Shown here one piece after another: positions 1 through 8,572 of a stretch of DNA of 64,000 nt. A program made the translations under genes and the position numbers. The stretch lies in NCBI GenBank assembly GCA_050250955.1, contig JBFWNR010000012.1:1-64000 (forward strand). Reading direction: 5' to 3'. Origin of the DNA: CAWAYR01 sp050250955 (lineage in GTDB: Bacteria; Acidobacteriota; Vicinamibacteria; Vicinamibacterales; UBA2999). Below the pieces are notes generated by a model, which was given only the letters and a program-made list of their open reading frames with translations, did no database searches and was not told the DNA's origin. Positions within the stretch are counted from its first letter, which is position 1, and every line of letters starts with the position of its first letter.

Positions 1-1
1 T

Positions 2-106
2 GCCGCCGGCAAGCCGCACAAGGTGGCCCTCGTCGCCGCCATGCACAAGCTCCTGACGATTCTCAACGCCATCGTCAAAGCCCAACGCCCCTGGCAACCC
101 GCTTGA
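2..106 (+). CDS. IS110/IS116/IS902-family transposase, C-terminal fragment
   Basis: An open frame enters from the left edge and stops at TGA 104-106. Its 34 residues include GKPHKVALVAAMHKLLTILN, the usual end of the second conserved domain of IS110/IS116/IS902 transposases. These enzymes combine a RuvC-like DEDD domain with a serine-containing C-terminal domain. Only the tail is visible, so intactness cannot be judged. The right end of the element should lie in the roughly 50 bp between this stop and the permease gene. IS110 elements usually lack clear terminal inverted repeats, so the boundary cannot be fixed here. Confidence 0.75.
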   Translation, partial: AAGKPHKVALVAAMHKLLTILNAIVKAQRPWQPA

Positions 107-122
107 CAACGCAAGACAGGTG

Positions 123-155
123 CTACGGGAGAGGAGCTCTGCCCTACCGGAGAGG
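123..155. repeat. Short imperfect direct repeat beside the IS110 tail
   Basis: CTACGGGAGAGG (123-134) recurs as CTACCGGAGAGG (144-155), 11 of 12 bases identical and 21 bp apart. It lies between the transposase stop and the permease stop and may be part of the insertion sequence end or its target. No function is assigned. Confidence 0.35.
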
Positions 156-158
156 GTG

Positions 159-1463
159 TCAGTGCCGCTGGTGTTCGAGCACCAGCAGCGCCGCCGCCAG
201 CACCGCCAACCCCCAGAGCATCGGCCGGACGTCGCGGGCCCGGCCGACCAGCGCGTGCAGCGCCGCGTGGAGCACGAAGCCCCACAGGATGCCCTGGGTG
301 ATCGAGAAGGTGAGCGGGATCAGCACCACGGCCACGAAGGCCGGCACGGCTTCCTCGAAGTGTTCCCAGTGCACCCGCGCCACGGTCTGGAACATCGCCA
401 CGCCGACGACGATGAGCACGGCGGACGTGGCATAGGCCGGCACCGTCGCCGCCAGCGGGGCGATGAAGAGGCACGGCAGGAAGCACAGCGCCGTGACCAC
501 GGCCGTCAACCCGGTGCGGCCGCCCATGCGGATGCCGCTGATGCTCTCGACGTAGGCGGTGCCCGACGAGGTGCCGACGAGGCCGGCGCCGAAGGTGGCG
601 ACGGCATCGACGATCAGCCCTTCGCGAAGCCGCAGCGGCTCGCCGCGGTCGTCCACCAGCCCCGACGCCTGTGACACGCCGATGAACGACGAGATCGAGT
701 CGAAGAGATCGGTCATCGCGATGGCGACGATGGTCGGCGCCAGCGCCCACTGCAGCGCGCCGAGGATGTCGAGGCGGAAGAGCACCGACGTGAGGTCGGG
801 CGCGCTCAGCAGCCGCTCGGGCAGCCGCACGTCACCCCAGGCCCAGCCGGCGGCGGTCACGGCCGCCATGCTGACCAGGAACGCCAGCGGGTTCTGGTGG
901 CGGGTCAGCACGGCGATCACGCCCAGCCCCACCAGGGTCAGCAGAGCCCGATGGTCCAGCGGCCCGACGCCGACCATCGTGGCCGGGTTGGCGGCGACGA
1001 TGCCGGCGTTCTGCAGGCCGATGAAGGTGAGGAGCAGACCGATGCCGGCGGCTGACGCCGCGCGCAGGCCCGGGGGGATCGCGGCCGCCACCGACTCGCG
1101 CAACGGCGTCGCCGACACCACCAGGAACACCACGCCGGCCCAGAACACCGCGCCGAGCGCCACCGGCCACGGCACGCCGTTCTGCAGGACGATCGTGTAG
1201 GTGAAGAACGCGTTCAGGCCCATGCCCGGCGCCACGCCGTAGGGCAGCCGCGCGTAGAGGCCCATCAAGAGCGTCGTCGACACCGTCAGCAGCACCGTGG
1301 CGGTGAGCACGCCGCTGAAGGGCATTCCGGTGCCCTCGGTCGAGAGGATCGTCGGGTTCACCACGAGGATGTACGCCATCGTGAAGAACGTGGTGATGCC
1401 GGCGACGACTTCGGTGAACCAGGCGGGACGGGTCGGGGCGGCCGCCGGGGCGGGCGAGGACAT
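159..1463 (-). CDS. NCS2-family purine permease (AzgA/PbuG type)
   Basis: This 434-residue inner-membrane protein imports purine bases (adenine, guanine, hypoxanthine or xanthine), most likely by proton symport. The N-terminal signature EVVAGITTFFTMAYILVVNP is that of the AzgA/PbuG branch (COG2252). The motif GMGLNAFF follows in an early membrane segment, and TDLFDSISSFIG and GTSSGTAYVESISGI match the conserved substrate-site regions around TM8 and TM10. Length and hydrophobicity fit a complete 14-helix carrier. The substrate within the purines cannot be read from the sequence. It is transcribed leftward, towards the insertion-sequence tail, and is divergent from the M29-like gene. Confidence 0.9.
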   Translation of the reverse strand: MSSPAPAAAPTRPAWFTEVVAGITTFFTMAYILVVNPTILSTEGTGMPFSGVLTATVLLTVSTTLLMGLYARLPYGVAPGMGLNAFFTYTIVLQNGVPWPVALGAVFWAGVVFLVVSATPLRESVAAAIPPGLRAASAAGIGLLLTFIGLQNAGIVAANPATMVGVGPLDHRALLTLVGLGVIAVLTRHQNPLAFLVSMAAVTAAGWAWGDVRLPERLLSAPDLTSVLFRLDILGALQWALAPTIVAIAMTDLFDSISSFIGVSQASGLVDDRGEPLRLREGLIVDAVATFGAGLVGTSSGTAYVESISGIRMGGRTGLTAVVTALCFLPCLFIAPLAATVPAYATSAVLIVVGVAMFQTVARVHWEHFEEAVPAFVAVVLIPLTFSITQGILWGFVLHAALHALVGRARDVRPMLWGLAVLAAALLVLEHQRH

Positions 1464-1495
1464 GCGCGGCGGATCATAGAACGCGGCGGTGGCGC

Positions 1496-1501
1496 GATAA
1501 T
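1496..1501 (+). promoter_or_regulatory. -10-like hexamer of a possibly leaderless transcript
   Basis: GATAAT (5 of 6 to the sigma-70 -10 consensus) ends 6 bp before the ATG at 1508, so transcription would start at or very near the A of the start codon. No Shine-Dalgarno sequence precedes that ATG. There is no good -35 at the expected distance. Confidence 0.4.
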
Positions 1502-1507
1502 CCGTCG

Positions 1508-2674
1508 ATGCGATACGCCCTCTGCTGCGCGCTCACCGTTCTGCTGCCCGGCGCGGCGCGGCCCGCCGCCGCGCAGGCCCAGTTCTCGTTCGACTGGCCG
1601 GCCATCGCCGCCCGGCTCGTCCAGCAACTGGCGCCGCAGCCTGGCGAGCGGCTGCTGATCCTCGCCCACCCGGGACTGTTCGAGGACCTGATCCCACATC
1701 TGCGCTATGCCATCGCCCGGGCCGGCGCGACCGATGTCGGCGTGGTGGACGTCCTGGCCGAGCCGGTGCTGCGCGGATGGGACCTCGACCTCGTGCGGCG
1801 CGGTAACGCCCGCGCCCGCGCCGCCTACAAGGCGATGTTCGCCGGCGTGGACGGCGCGATCATGATGCCGGGCGCGGTGCCGGCGCACCCGGCCTATGCC
1901 GCGCTGCAGGACCTGCTGCGCGAGGGCCGCGGCCGCACCGTGCACTTCCACTGGGTGGAGAACGGCAGCGCGTATCCACTGCCGGGGCAGCCGCTGCCGT
2001 CGCGCGCCGCCATCGACGCGCTCTACCAGCGGGCGCTGCTGCAGACCGACTACGCGGCGCTGGGACGCGTGCTCGAGCGCTTCGAGCAGGCGCTGCGCAC
2101 CGGCGAGGTGAGGGTCACCTCGCCGGCTGGTACCGACCTGCGATTTCGCGTCGGCACGCGGGTGGTCAATCGCCAGGACGGCGACGCGTCGGCGGCGCGC
2201 ACGGCCAAGGGCCAGGTGCTCATCGACCGCGAGATCGAACTGCCGGCGGGCGTGGCGCGGGTGGCGCCGCTCGAGGACTCGGTGGAGGGCACGATCGCGT
2301 TTCCGCCCTCGCAGTGGGACGGCCGACCCGTCGAGGGGCTGCGGCTGCACTTGGCCAGGGGCGTCGTGACGCGGGTCGAAGCGACCAGCGGCCGCGAGGC
2401 CGTGGAGCGGGAGATGCAGGCGGCCGGCGCCGCCGGCCGCAGCTTCCGCGAGTTCGCGCTGGGCTTCAACCCGCTGCTCGCAGTGCCCGAGCGCACGCCG
2501 TGGATTCCCTACTACGGCTACGGCGCCGGAGTCGTGCGGCTGTCGCTGGGCGACAACTCCGAGCTGGGCGGGAATGTCACCGGCGGCTACGTGCGTTGGA
2601 ATTTCTTCACCGACCTGACCGTGACCGTGAACGGCCAGGTGTGGGTGAAGGCCGGTCGGCTGGCCGTCCCCTGA
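1508..2674 (+). CDS. Secreted M29 (aminopeptidase T/S)-like protein with substituted metal ligands
   Basis: This 388-residue protein has a signal peptide (residues 1-23, ending AAAQA) and then an M29/COG2309 fold. The family signatures APLEDSVEGTI (about 253-263) and FREFALGFNP (about 313-322) keep the two expected glutamates (E256, E315). In active enzymes the later segments read like HxALG and IHWDF. Here they are VRLSLGDN (343-350) and YVRWNFF (361-367). The positions expected to hold His, Tyr, His and Asp are therefore R344, L353, R363 and N365. The fold is recognisable, but two-metal peptidase activity looks lost; a binding or altered function is an inference. Cytosolic M29 enzymes normally have no signal peptide, so export is also unusual. 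The stop codon is immediately followed by a palindromic repeat. Confidence 0.65.
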   Translation: MRYALCCALTVLLPGAARPAAAQAQFSFDWPAIAARLVQQLAPQPGERLLILAHPGLFEDLIPHLRYAIARAGATDVGVVDVLAEPVLRGWDLDLVRRGNARARAAYKAMFAGVDGAIMMPGAVPAHPAYAALQDLLREGRGRTVHFHWVENGSAYPLPGQPLPSRAAIDALYQRALLQTDYAALGRVLERFEQALRTGEVRVTSPAGTDLRFRVGTRVVNRQDGDASAARTAKGQVLIDREIELPAGVARVAPLEDSVEGTIAFPPSQWDGRPVEGLRLHLARGVVTRVEATSGREAVEREMQAAGAAGRSFREFALGFNPLLAVPERTPWIPYYGYGAGVVRLSLGDNSELGGNVTGGYVRWNFFTDLTVTVNGQVWVKAGRLAVP

Positions 2675-2754
2675 GGGGTCAGACCCCTTTCTGGGCCGGG
2701 CTTGAATAGGGGTCTGACCCCTGTCTGGGCCTGGCTTGAATGGGGACTGGCCCC
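2675..2754. repeat. Dispersed palindromic repeat, first locus (two full units and one degenerate)
   Basis: GGGGTCAGACCCC at 2675-2687 and GGGGTCTGACCCC at 2709-2721 head two consecutive units of 34 and 33 bp. A degenerate third head, GGGGACTGGCCCC, lies at 2742-2754. The spacers are near identical (CTGGGCCGGGCTTGAAT and CTGGGCCTGGCTTGAAT). A related copy in the opposite orientation lies at 10031-10077. The first unit begins at the base after the upstream stop codon. The palindromes could fold as hairpins and might act in termination, but there is no T-tract. Confidence 0.8.
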
Positions 2755-2771
2755 GGGCTATCGTCCCGCGC

Positions 2772-4643
2772 ATGGCCCTGCGTCTTGCTCGTGTCCTGGC
2801 GGTCGGCACGCTCGTCGGCCTCGTCGGCGGCCTGGCCGTCGTCCTGTCACCAGCACCAGCGCAGGCCCAGGAGGCCCTGCTCCTCGGCAGCTCGGGGCAG
2901 GTGCTGTACCGCCAGCATTGCGCCTCGTGCCACGACGCCGGGCCCGACCAGGTGGCCTCGCGCGCGCCGCTGCGCGACGCGCTGGCCGCGCTGCCGCGCG
3001 AGCGCATCGTCGCCGCACTGGCGCCCGGCGGCGTCATGGCGGAGATGGCCAAGTCGATGACGGCGCTCGAGCGGACGACCGTCGCGGGCGTCCTGTCGAA
3101 GGCGCCGGCGACTCCGGCCGTCGATCCGGACGCCGGACGCTGCACCACCCCGGCCCGCCCGCTCGCCGAGGCGGCGGTATTGCCGCAGTGGAACGGCTGG
3201 GGCAACGATCTCACCAACGCCCGCTTCCAGACTGCCGCGGCGGCCGGGCTCACCGCGCAGTCGGTGCCGAGGCTCACGCTCAAGTGGGCGTTCGGCGTGC
3301 CGGGGGTGGTGGCGATGAGCGGCCAGCCGACGGTGTTCGCCGGCCGCGTCGTCTTCGGCACCGAGGCCGGCACGGTCTACGCTCTCGACGCGGTAACCGG
3401 CTGCGTGCGCTGGCGGTTCGACGCCGGGGCCGCCGTGCGCAGCGCCGTCGTCGTCGGCCGGCTGCCCGGCGCCGGTGAGCCGCGCTACGCCGCCTACTTC
3501 GGCGACCTGCGGGCCACGATGCACGCGCTGGATCTCGCCACCGGCCAGCCGCTCTGGTCGCTCAAGGTGGACGACCACGCGTTTGCCCGCATCACCGGCG
3601 GCGCGGCGTTCCACGACGGCCGGCTCTTCGTGCCGGTGTCGTCGCTCGAAGAACTGCCCGGCGCGCGCCCCAACTACCCGTGCTGCACCTTCCGCGGCAG
3701 CCTCGTCGCCATCGACGCCACCACCGGGAAGCAGCTCTGGAAGACGTTCACGATCCCCGAGGCACCGCAGATCGTCGGCAGGAACGCCGCCGGCACGCCG
3801 CTGTGGAAGCCGGCCGGCGCTGCCATCTGGTCGTCGCCGACCGTCGACGTCGCCCGCCGGGTCGTCTACGTCGCCACCGGCAACGCCTACACGCAGCCCG
3901 CCGCCGCCACCAGCGATGCGGTGATGGCGCTGGCCCTCGACACCGGCGCCGTGCAATGGGTGCAGCAGGTGACGCCCGACGACGCCTTCCTCGTCGGCTG
4001 CAAGCCGGGCAACGACAACTGTCCCGACGACGAGGGGCCGGACTTCGACTTCGGCAACTCGCCGATCCTGCGGCGGCTGGCCAACGGCCGGACGGTGATC
4101 GTCATCGGCCAGAAGTCCGGCGTCGCCTACGGCCTCGACCCCGACGCCAAGGGCGCCGTGCTGTGGCGCTACCGCGCCGGACAGGGCAGCGCGCTCGGCG
4201 GCATCGAGTGGGGGTCGGCCGCCGACGAGCGGTTGATGTACGTCCCGGTGTCCGACGTGCTGCATGCCAACGCCGGCGGCCTGCACGCGGTGAGTCTCGG
4301 CAGCGGCGAGCGCGTCTGGCAGACCGCGCCACCGGCCCCGGGCTGCACCGGCGGGCTCGGCTGCAGCGCGGCGCAGTCGGCGGCGGTCAGCGTCATGCCC
4401 GGGGTGGTGTTCTCGGGTGCCGTGGACGGCCACCTGCGCGCCTACGACGCCACCGACGGCCGCATCATCTGGGACGTGAACACGGCGCGCGACTACACGA
4501 CGGTGAACGGCGAGCCGGCGTCGGGCGGATCGATCGACGGCCCGGGGCCGACCATCGCCGGCGGCATGGTCTTCACCGGATCGGGCTACGGGCGCTGGCG
4601 CGGCCGGCCGGGCAACGTGCTGCTGGCGTTCGGGCTGCCGTAG
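2772..4643 (+). CDS. Exported haem c/PQQ quinoprotein dehydrogenase (polyvinyl-alcohol-dehydrogenase-like)
   Basis: The predicted protein has 623 residues. A signal peptide (about 1-32) precedes a small cytochrome c domain with the haem motif CASCH at C50-H54. A PQQ-type beta-propeller follows, with repeated blades such as VYALDAVTGCVRWRFDAG and LVAIDATTGKQLWK. The order haem c then propeller, and the segment PNYPCCTFRGS, match the polyvinyl alcohol dehydrogenase group. Such enzymes oxidise alcohols in the periplasm and pass electrons through the fused haem. The true substrate is unknown; polymer degradation should not be assumed. ATG 2772 is chosen because it starts directly before the hydrophobic signal, although it lacks a strong Shine-Dalgarno sequence. 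A -10-like TATCGT lies at 2759-2764. Confidence 0.8.
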   Translation: MALRLARVLAVGTLVGLVGGLAVVLSPAPAQAQEALLLGSSGQVLYRQHCASCHDAGPDQVASRAPLRDALAALPRERIVAALAPGGVMAEMAKSMTALERTTVAGVLSKAPATPAVDPDAGRCTTPARPLAEAAVLPQWNGWGNDLTNARFQTAAAAGLTAQSVPRLTLKWAFGVPGVVAMSGQPTVFAGRVVFGTEAGTVYALDAVTGCVRWRFDAGAAVRSAVVVGRLPGAGEPRYAAYFGDLRATMHALDLATGQPLWSLKVDDHAFARITGGAAFHDGRLFVPVSSLEELPGARPNYPCCTFRGSLVAIDATTGKQLWKTFTIPEAPQIVGRNAAGTPLWKPAGAAIWSSPTVDVARRVVYVATGNAYTQPAAATSDAVMALALDTGAVQWVQQVTPDDAFLVGCKPGNDNCPDDEGPDFDFGNSPILRRLANGRTVIVIGQKSGVAYGLDPDAKGAVLWRYRAGQGSALGGIEWGSAADERLMYVPVSDVLHANAGGLHAVSLGSGERVWQTAPPAPGCTGGLGCSAAQSAAVSVMPGVVFSGAVDGHLRAYDATDGRIIWDVNTARDYTTVNGEPASGGSIDGPGPTIAGGMVFTGSGYGRWRGRPGNVLLAFGLP

Positions 4644-4650
4644 CGCGCCC

Positions 4651-4680
4651 GCCGGCCGAACGCCGGCCGCGACATCTTTT
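4651..4680 (+). terminator. Candidate intrinsic terminator after the quinoprotein gene
   Basis: GCCGGC (4651-4656) and GCCGGC (4662-4667) can pair around a 5-nt loop and are followed by ATCTTTT (4674-4680), one of the few T-runs in this GC-rich window. It starts 8 bp after the stop codon. Confidence 0.4.
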
Positions 4681-4713
4681 CGGGGCGAGCCGCACTGGGT
4701 GGTGGAGGCCCCG

Positions 4714-7134
4714 ATGTCACGACGCAGATCTGCCGCCCGCTGTCTCCTGATTACGGCCGCGGTCACGCTGGCGATCGCGACCGGTCCGCGACTCACCGGT
4801 CAGGAGCCCGCGCCGGTGGGCTTCCTGGCGCACGCCTTCAACGGGACGATCGTGAAGAACGGCGGCAAGTGCCTCGACTACCAGCCCGAGGTCACCGGAT
4901 CGCCGGTGTTCCTCAACGACTGCGCCGTGGCGCACCCCATCGTCGTCGAGACCATCCCGAACCAGCGCTTTGAGGTGTTCCTGCGGGCCGGCTCGAAGCG
5001 GATCGGCGTCCGCCGCGGGCCGATCATCATCCTCTTCGCGCCGGAACCGGAGCCCCAGGGGGAGGAGGAGCTGCCGCTCGAGCTGCAGGAGCCGACGACC
5101 GACTCCTACGGGCTGGCCAATCAGACGTTCGCCCTCGACGGCGACAGCCTCATCCTCGCCTCCGACCGCGGCATGGTCGCCAAGGTCCACAACGCCCGCG
5201 GCGCCAACGGCACCCCGATCGTCGCCGGGGCCCGGAAGCTGTCGGTCGAAGAGTTCTGGGATCTGCGCGCCACCGACGGCAGCGCCAGCTTCCCGACCGC
5301 TGCCTTCACGCGCATCTCCACCGTCGCCGGGCTGCTGGGCACGCTGAGCACGAGCGGCTGTCCCACCTACGGCTGGGCCTGCGCGCCGGAGCTCGAGCCC
5401 GGGCACGTGCTGGTGATTGACGGCGTCATCGAGCTGCCCGACAGCCTGCCGTCACTGCTGATTCCGGCCGGCACGACGCTTCGCGGCGATCGGCGCGGCG
5501 TGCGGGGCACCGGCCGCCTCCACAAGCGGACCGCCGGCGAAGACTTCGAGATCATGCTCGAGGTGGTCGGCCACAACTCCCGCGTCACCGGTCTGCACCT
5601 GCGCGGCCCGAGCCGCAGCTCGGCGGGCGGCCAGGATCAGGCCAACGGCATCCGGGTGCGGGAAGACCTCGTCCAGGGCACCATCATCGACCACAACGAC
5701 ATCGGCGACTGGACCTGGCGCGGGGTCTACGTGCTCGGTGGCCAGGACCGCGACAACGCCGCCGACCTGGAGTGCACCGACCTGTCGATCCCCCGGTTCC
5801 GCACCAGCGCCACCTGGGTGGCGCGCAACTTCATCCATCACAACCGGGAGTACGAGAAGGGCTACGGCGTCAACACCAACTCCGGGGCGTTCCCGTTCAT
5901 CGAGGGCAACGTCTTCTACGAGAACCGTCACGCCATCGCCGGCACGGCCTCGACCTCGGGCACCGGCTATCGCGCCTGGCGCAACTTCGTGCTGTCGGTC
6001 GCGCCGCTGCAGCGCGGCGTCTTCCACACCCACGATTTCGACATGCACGGCACCGGTGACGGCGGCAAGGGCGGCCGCGCCGGCGGCTACATGGACCTCT
6101 ACCAGAACACGTTCCTCGGCACGAACCGCCACAACTTCGAGGTGCGCGGCACGCCGTGCGACTTCGTGGAGTTCCGCAACAACGTCTCGCTGCAGGAGCG
6201 CGACGACGCACTCAGTCTGGACACCGGCCTTTTCGGGACCGGCGACGTGAGATGGGAAATCCCCTCCGCGCCCGACCAGTTCGACCTGCCCGACCCGACC
6301 CGCCACCAGGTGATGGGCGTCGGCGACTTCGACGGCGACGGCGTGCAGGACGCCTTCATCGCGACCGGGACGGCGTGGTACTACGCCCCCCACGGCGTGG
6401 CCGAGTGGCGGTTGCTGAACGACCACCCCGACCGTCTCGCCACGCTGAAGTTCGGCGACTTCGACGGCGACGGCCGGACCGACGTCCTCGGCAAGAACGG
6501 CCTGGACCTGGTGGTGTCCTGGGGTGGTGTGTCCGAGTGGGAGCAGGTGAACCAAATCGACGCGCCGCCGAGCGATCTCGCGGTCGGCGACTTCGACGCC
6601 AGCGGCCAGGCCGACCTCTTCTACTCCGACGGCTCCAACTGGTTCGTCGCCTACGACAACGGCCCGTTCGTCCTGACCCAGACGTCGGGCTTCCGGGTGA
6701 AGGACCTGCGGTTCGGCGACTTCGACGCCGACGGCCGGACCGACGTGTTCGGTGTCGTCTCCAATGCCTGGCGGGTCAGCTACGGCGCGACGTCGAGCTG
6801 GACGTTCCTGCGCTCGAAGTTGAGCGACGACGTCGCGTCGCTGGTCGTCGCCGACTTCGACGGCGACCGCGCGGCCGACATCGGCAGCTACAGCGTCCAG
6901 CTGAACAGCGTCGCGACGACGCCGTCGGTGCTGTATCGATGGCGGGTGTCGCGCGGCGGCACCAGCGGCTGGGAGACCCTGCAGAAGCCGAGCGTCGAGC
7001 CGCCGGCGGCGATCGGCCGGTTCGTGCCCGACGACCCCAAGGCCCACCTCCTGGTCTGGGACGAGAACACCTGGTGGCGGGTGACGCTCGGTGGGACCTC
7101 GGTGACGCGCCACGCCCGACAGCACATGCGCTGA
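4714..7134 (+). CDS. Secreted parallel beta-helix protein with C-terminal FG-GAP/VCBS repeats
   Basis: The predicted product has 806 residues with a signal peptide (about 1-30). Residues about 45-170 include KCLDYQPEVTGSPVFLNDC and look like a beta-trefoil (ricin-type) carbohydrate-binding region. Residues about 215-490 form a right-handed beta-helix rich in N-x-I/F turns (DHNDIGDW, RNFIHHN, GNVFYEN, YQNTFLG), as in pectate-lyase-like proteins. Five VCBS/FG-GAP blades follow, whose calcium-loop motifs (GDFDGDG, GDFDGDG, GDFDASG, GDFDADG, ADFDGDR) begin near 6328, 6457, 6586, 6715 and 6850, about 43 residues apart. A polysaccharide-binding or polysaccharide-degrading surface protein is likely; no catalytic residues were identified. 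ATG 4714 is preferred over GTG 4699 because GGTGGAGG lies just before it. Confidence 0.75.
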   Translation: MSRRRSAARCLLITAAVTLAIATGPRLTGQEPAPVGFLAHAFNGTIVKNGGKCLDYQPEVTGSPVFLNDCAVAHPIVVETIPNQRFEVFLRAGSKRIGVRRGPIIILFAPEPEPQGEEELPLELQEPTTDSYGLANQTFALDGDSLILASDRGMVAKVHNARGANGTPIVAGARKLSVEEFWDLRATDGSASFPTAAFTRISTVAGLLGTLSTSGCPTYGWACAPELEPGHVLVIDGVIELPDSLPSLLIPAGTTLRGDRRGVRGTGRLHKRTAGEDFEIMLEVVGHNSRVTGLHLRGPSRSSAGGQDQANGIRVREDLVQGTIIDHNDIGDWTWRGVYVLGGQDRDNAADLECTDLSIPRFRTSATWVARNFIHHNREYEKGYGVNTNSGAFPFIEGNVFYENRHAIAGTASTSGTGYRAWRNFVLSVAPLQRGVFHTHDFDMHGTGDGGKGGRAGGYMDLYQNTFLGTNRHNFEVRGTPCDFVEFRNNVSLQERDDALSLDTGLFGTGDVRWEIPSAPDQFDLPDPTRHQVMGVGDFDGDGVQDAFIATGTAWYYAPHGVAEWRLLNDHPDRLATLKFGDFDGDGRTDVLGKNGLDLVVSWGGVSEWEQVNQIDAPPSDLAVGDFDASGQADLFYSDGSNWFVAYDNGPFVLTQTSGFRVKDLRFGDFDADGRTDVFGVVSNAWRVSYGATSSWTFLRSKLSDDVASLVVADFDGDRAADIGSYSVQLNSVATTPSVLYRWRVSRGGTSGWETLQKPSVEPPAAIGRFVPDDPKAHLLVWDENTWWRVTLGGTSVTRHARQHMR

Positions 7135-7210
7135 TCGCCCGACGCCACGCCTCGCGCGGCCCGGCACGACATGGATCGGGCCGCTCGCGCACCCGGGTGC
7201 AGGAGGGCAC

Positions 7211-7822
7211 ATGGACCTGCGCCGGAGGTTCGCCCTGGGAGCCGCCGCCGCGCTCGTGACGGCCGCCGCCGCCGCCGAGGCGCAGCCGCTCGGCACCTTC
7301 CGCTGGCAACTGCCGCCCGTACTGCAACGTGCTGACCCTGGTGGTGACCCAGAGCGACGGCCATCTGGGGACCTTCGCGTTCACCCCGGGGGCGGCTACG
7401 CCCGGATCGCCGCGCCCGGCGGCTCGGCACCAGCTCGTCGTCAGGGCGCTTCAAAGCCGACATCGAGGCGATGCGGCCGCACGAACTCGCCGCGCTGCAG
7501 GCGCTGCGCCCGGTGCGCTTCGTCTACAAACCCGAGTACAGCGGCGGCGGCCGCGAGCTGCAGTACGGGCTCATCGCCGAGGAAGTCGCCGAGACGCTGC
7601 CCGACCTGGTGGTGCGCGACGAGGCCGGGGCGCCCTGGACGGTGCGCTACCACCTGCTGGCGCCGCTGCTGCTGGCCGATGCCCAGCGCCTCGAGCGCGA
7701 GCGCGCCGCGCTCGCCGCGCGGGTGCAGGAGTCTCGAGACGGACGGCGCCCGGCTTGGCGTCACCCTCGAGACGCCGGCGGCGCGGATCGCCGCGCTCGC
7801 GAGCACGACGCCCCGCCGCTAG
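7211..7822 (+). pseudogene. Frameshifted secreted protein with S74-like chaperone domain
   Basis: Coding signal passes through three frames. Frame 2 gives the signal peptide and TFRWQLPP (7211 to about 7318). Frame 3 continues as CNVLTLVVTQSDG (from about 7320). Frame 1 carries RFKADIEAMRPHELAALQAL and LQYGLIAEEVAETLPDLVV (about 7447-7735), which match the intramolecular-chaperone/peptidase S74 type endings. Frame 2 then resumes with LETDGARLGVTLETPAARI. Three shifts in 600 bp indicate a decayed gene, unless the assembly has indel errors. In intact relatives the S74-like domain ends secreted proteins. An extra C in the run at 7316-7318 would explain the first shift. Confidence 0.65.
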
Positions 7823-7918
7823 CCAGCCCGGCCGCGGCGGCCGGCGTGTCATCGGGTGTCACCGCCGGCGTGGGTTTCGGTGACGGCTTCGGCCGGCGCT
7901 GACGATAAGATCGCCACG

Positions 7919-8509
7919 ATGGCCGAGACCGCGACCGCCCCGTCCACCCCGACCTTCGACTGTCCGCGCCGCGCCGTGCTGCGCGGCGCCGCCGGCGTCG
8001 TCCTCGCCTGGCTCACCCCGATCCGCGCCTTCGCGGCGCAGGAGGAGGCTGGGCCGCCGCCGGCGGCCGGCGACCTGCTGGTGCGCGTCGACGACGATCA
8101 GCTCATTCCGCTGTCGCCCGACGACGTCCCGTTCGACGGCCGCGGCGTCACGGTGTGGGCGATCGGCCCCGCCGCCGACACCGCCAAGACGGGGCAGCTG
8201 AACAAGATCCTGCTCGCCCGGCTCAACCCGGCGAACATGAGCGACTTCACCCGCGGCAACGCCGCCGACGACATCGTCGCCTATTCGGCGGTGTGCACCC
8301 ACGCCGGCTGCGACGTGGACGAGGGCCTGGGCGGCAACGAGAGCATCTTCTGCAGCTGCCACGGCTCGTCGTTCGACGCCCGCGCCGGCGGCATGGTCAT
8401 CGGCGGGCCGGCCACCGGGCGCCTGGCCGCGCTGCCGCTCAAGGCCGAGGGTGGCCGGCTGGTCGTGGCGGGGCCGTTCACCATCAAACCGGGCTACGGG
8501 CCGGGTTAG
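7919..8509 (+). CDS. Tat-exported Rieske [2Fe-2S] protein
   Basis: This 196-residue protein has a twin-arginine signal (CPRRAVLRGAAGVVLAWL, residues 15-32), so the folded iron-sulfur protein is expected in the periplasm or membrane-anchored. The cluster boxes are CTHAGC (C126, H128, C131) and CSCHGSSFD (C145, C147, H148). C126, H128, C145 and H148 would bind the cluster, and C131 and C147 would form the usual disulfide. No cytochrome b gene is adjacent, so it is not part of an obvious bc complex. It may transfer electrons for a nearby periplasmic dehydrogenase, which is inference. ATG 7919 gives the correct signal layout; an upstream in-frame start at 7856 would add 21 residues unlike a signal. 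Confidence 0.85.
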   Translation: MAETATAPSTPTFDCPRRAVLRGAAGVVLAWLTPIRAFAAQEEAGPPPAAGDLLVRVDDDQLIPLSPDDVPFDGRGVTVWAIGPAADTAKTGQLNKILLARLNPANMSDFTRGNAADDIVAYSAVCTHAGCDVDEGLGGNESIFCSCHGSSFDARAGGMVIGGPATGRLAALPLKAEGGRLVVAGPFTIKPGYGPG

Positions 8510-8572
8510 GGACCCGCGGGCGCCGCAGGCCGTCCGCGCTCGGCTAAGCTGGAAGGCGGCCGAGGAGCCCCA

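Noticed and set aside
2772..4643. Polyvinyl alcohol degradation pathway
   Set aside because: Only the dehydrogenase architecture matches; no hydrolase for oxidised polymer is adjacent.
2847..4796. 649-residue minus-strand frame
   Set aside because: Antisense shadow of the quinoprotein gene, with no signal peptide, motifs or plausible start.
5452..7296. 614-residue minus-strand frame with repeated VAVEV-like words
   Set aside because: The repeats mirror the FG-GAP blades on the other strand.
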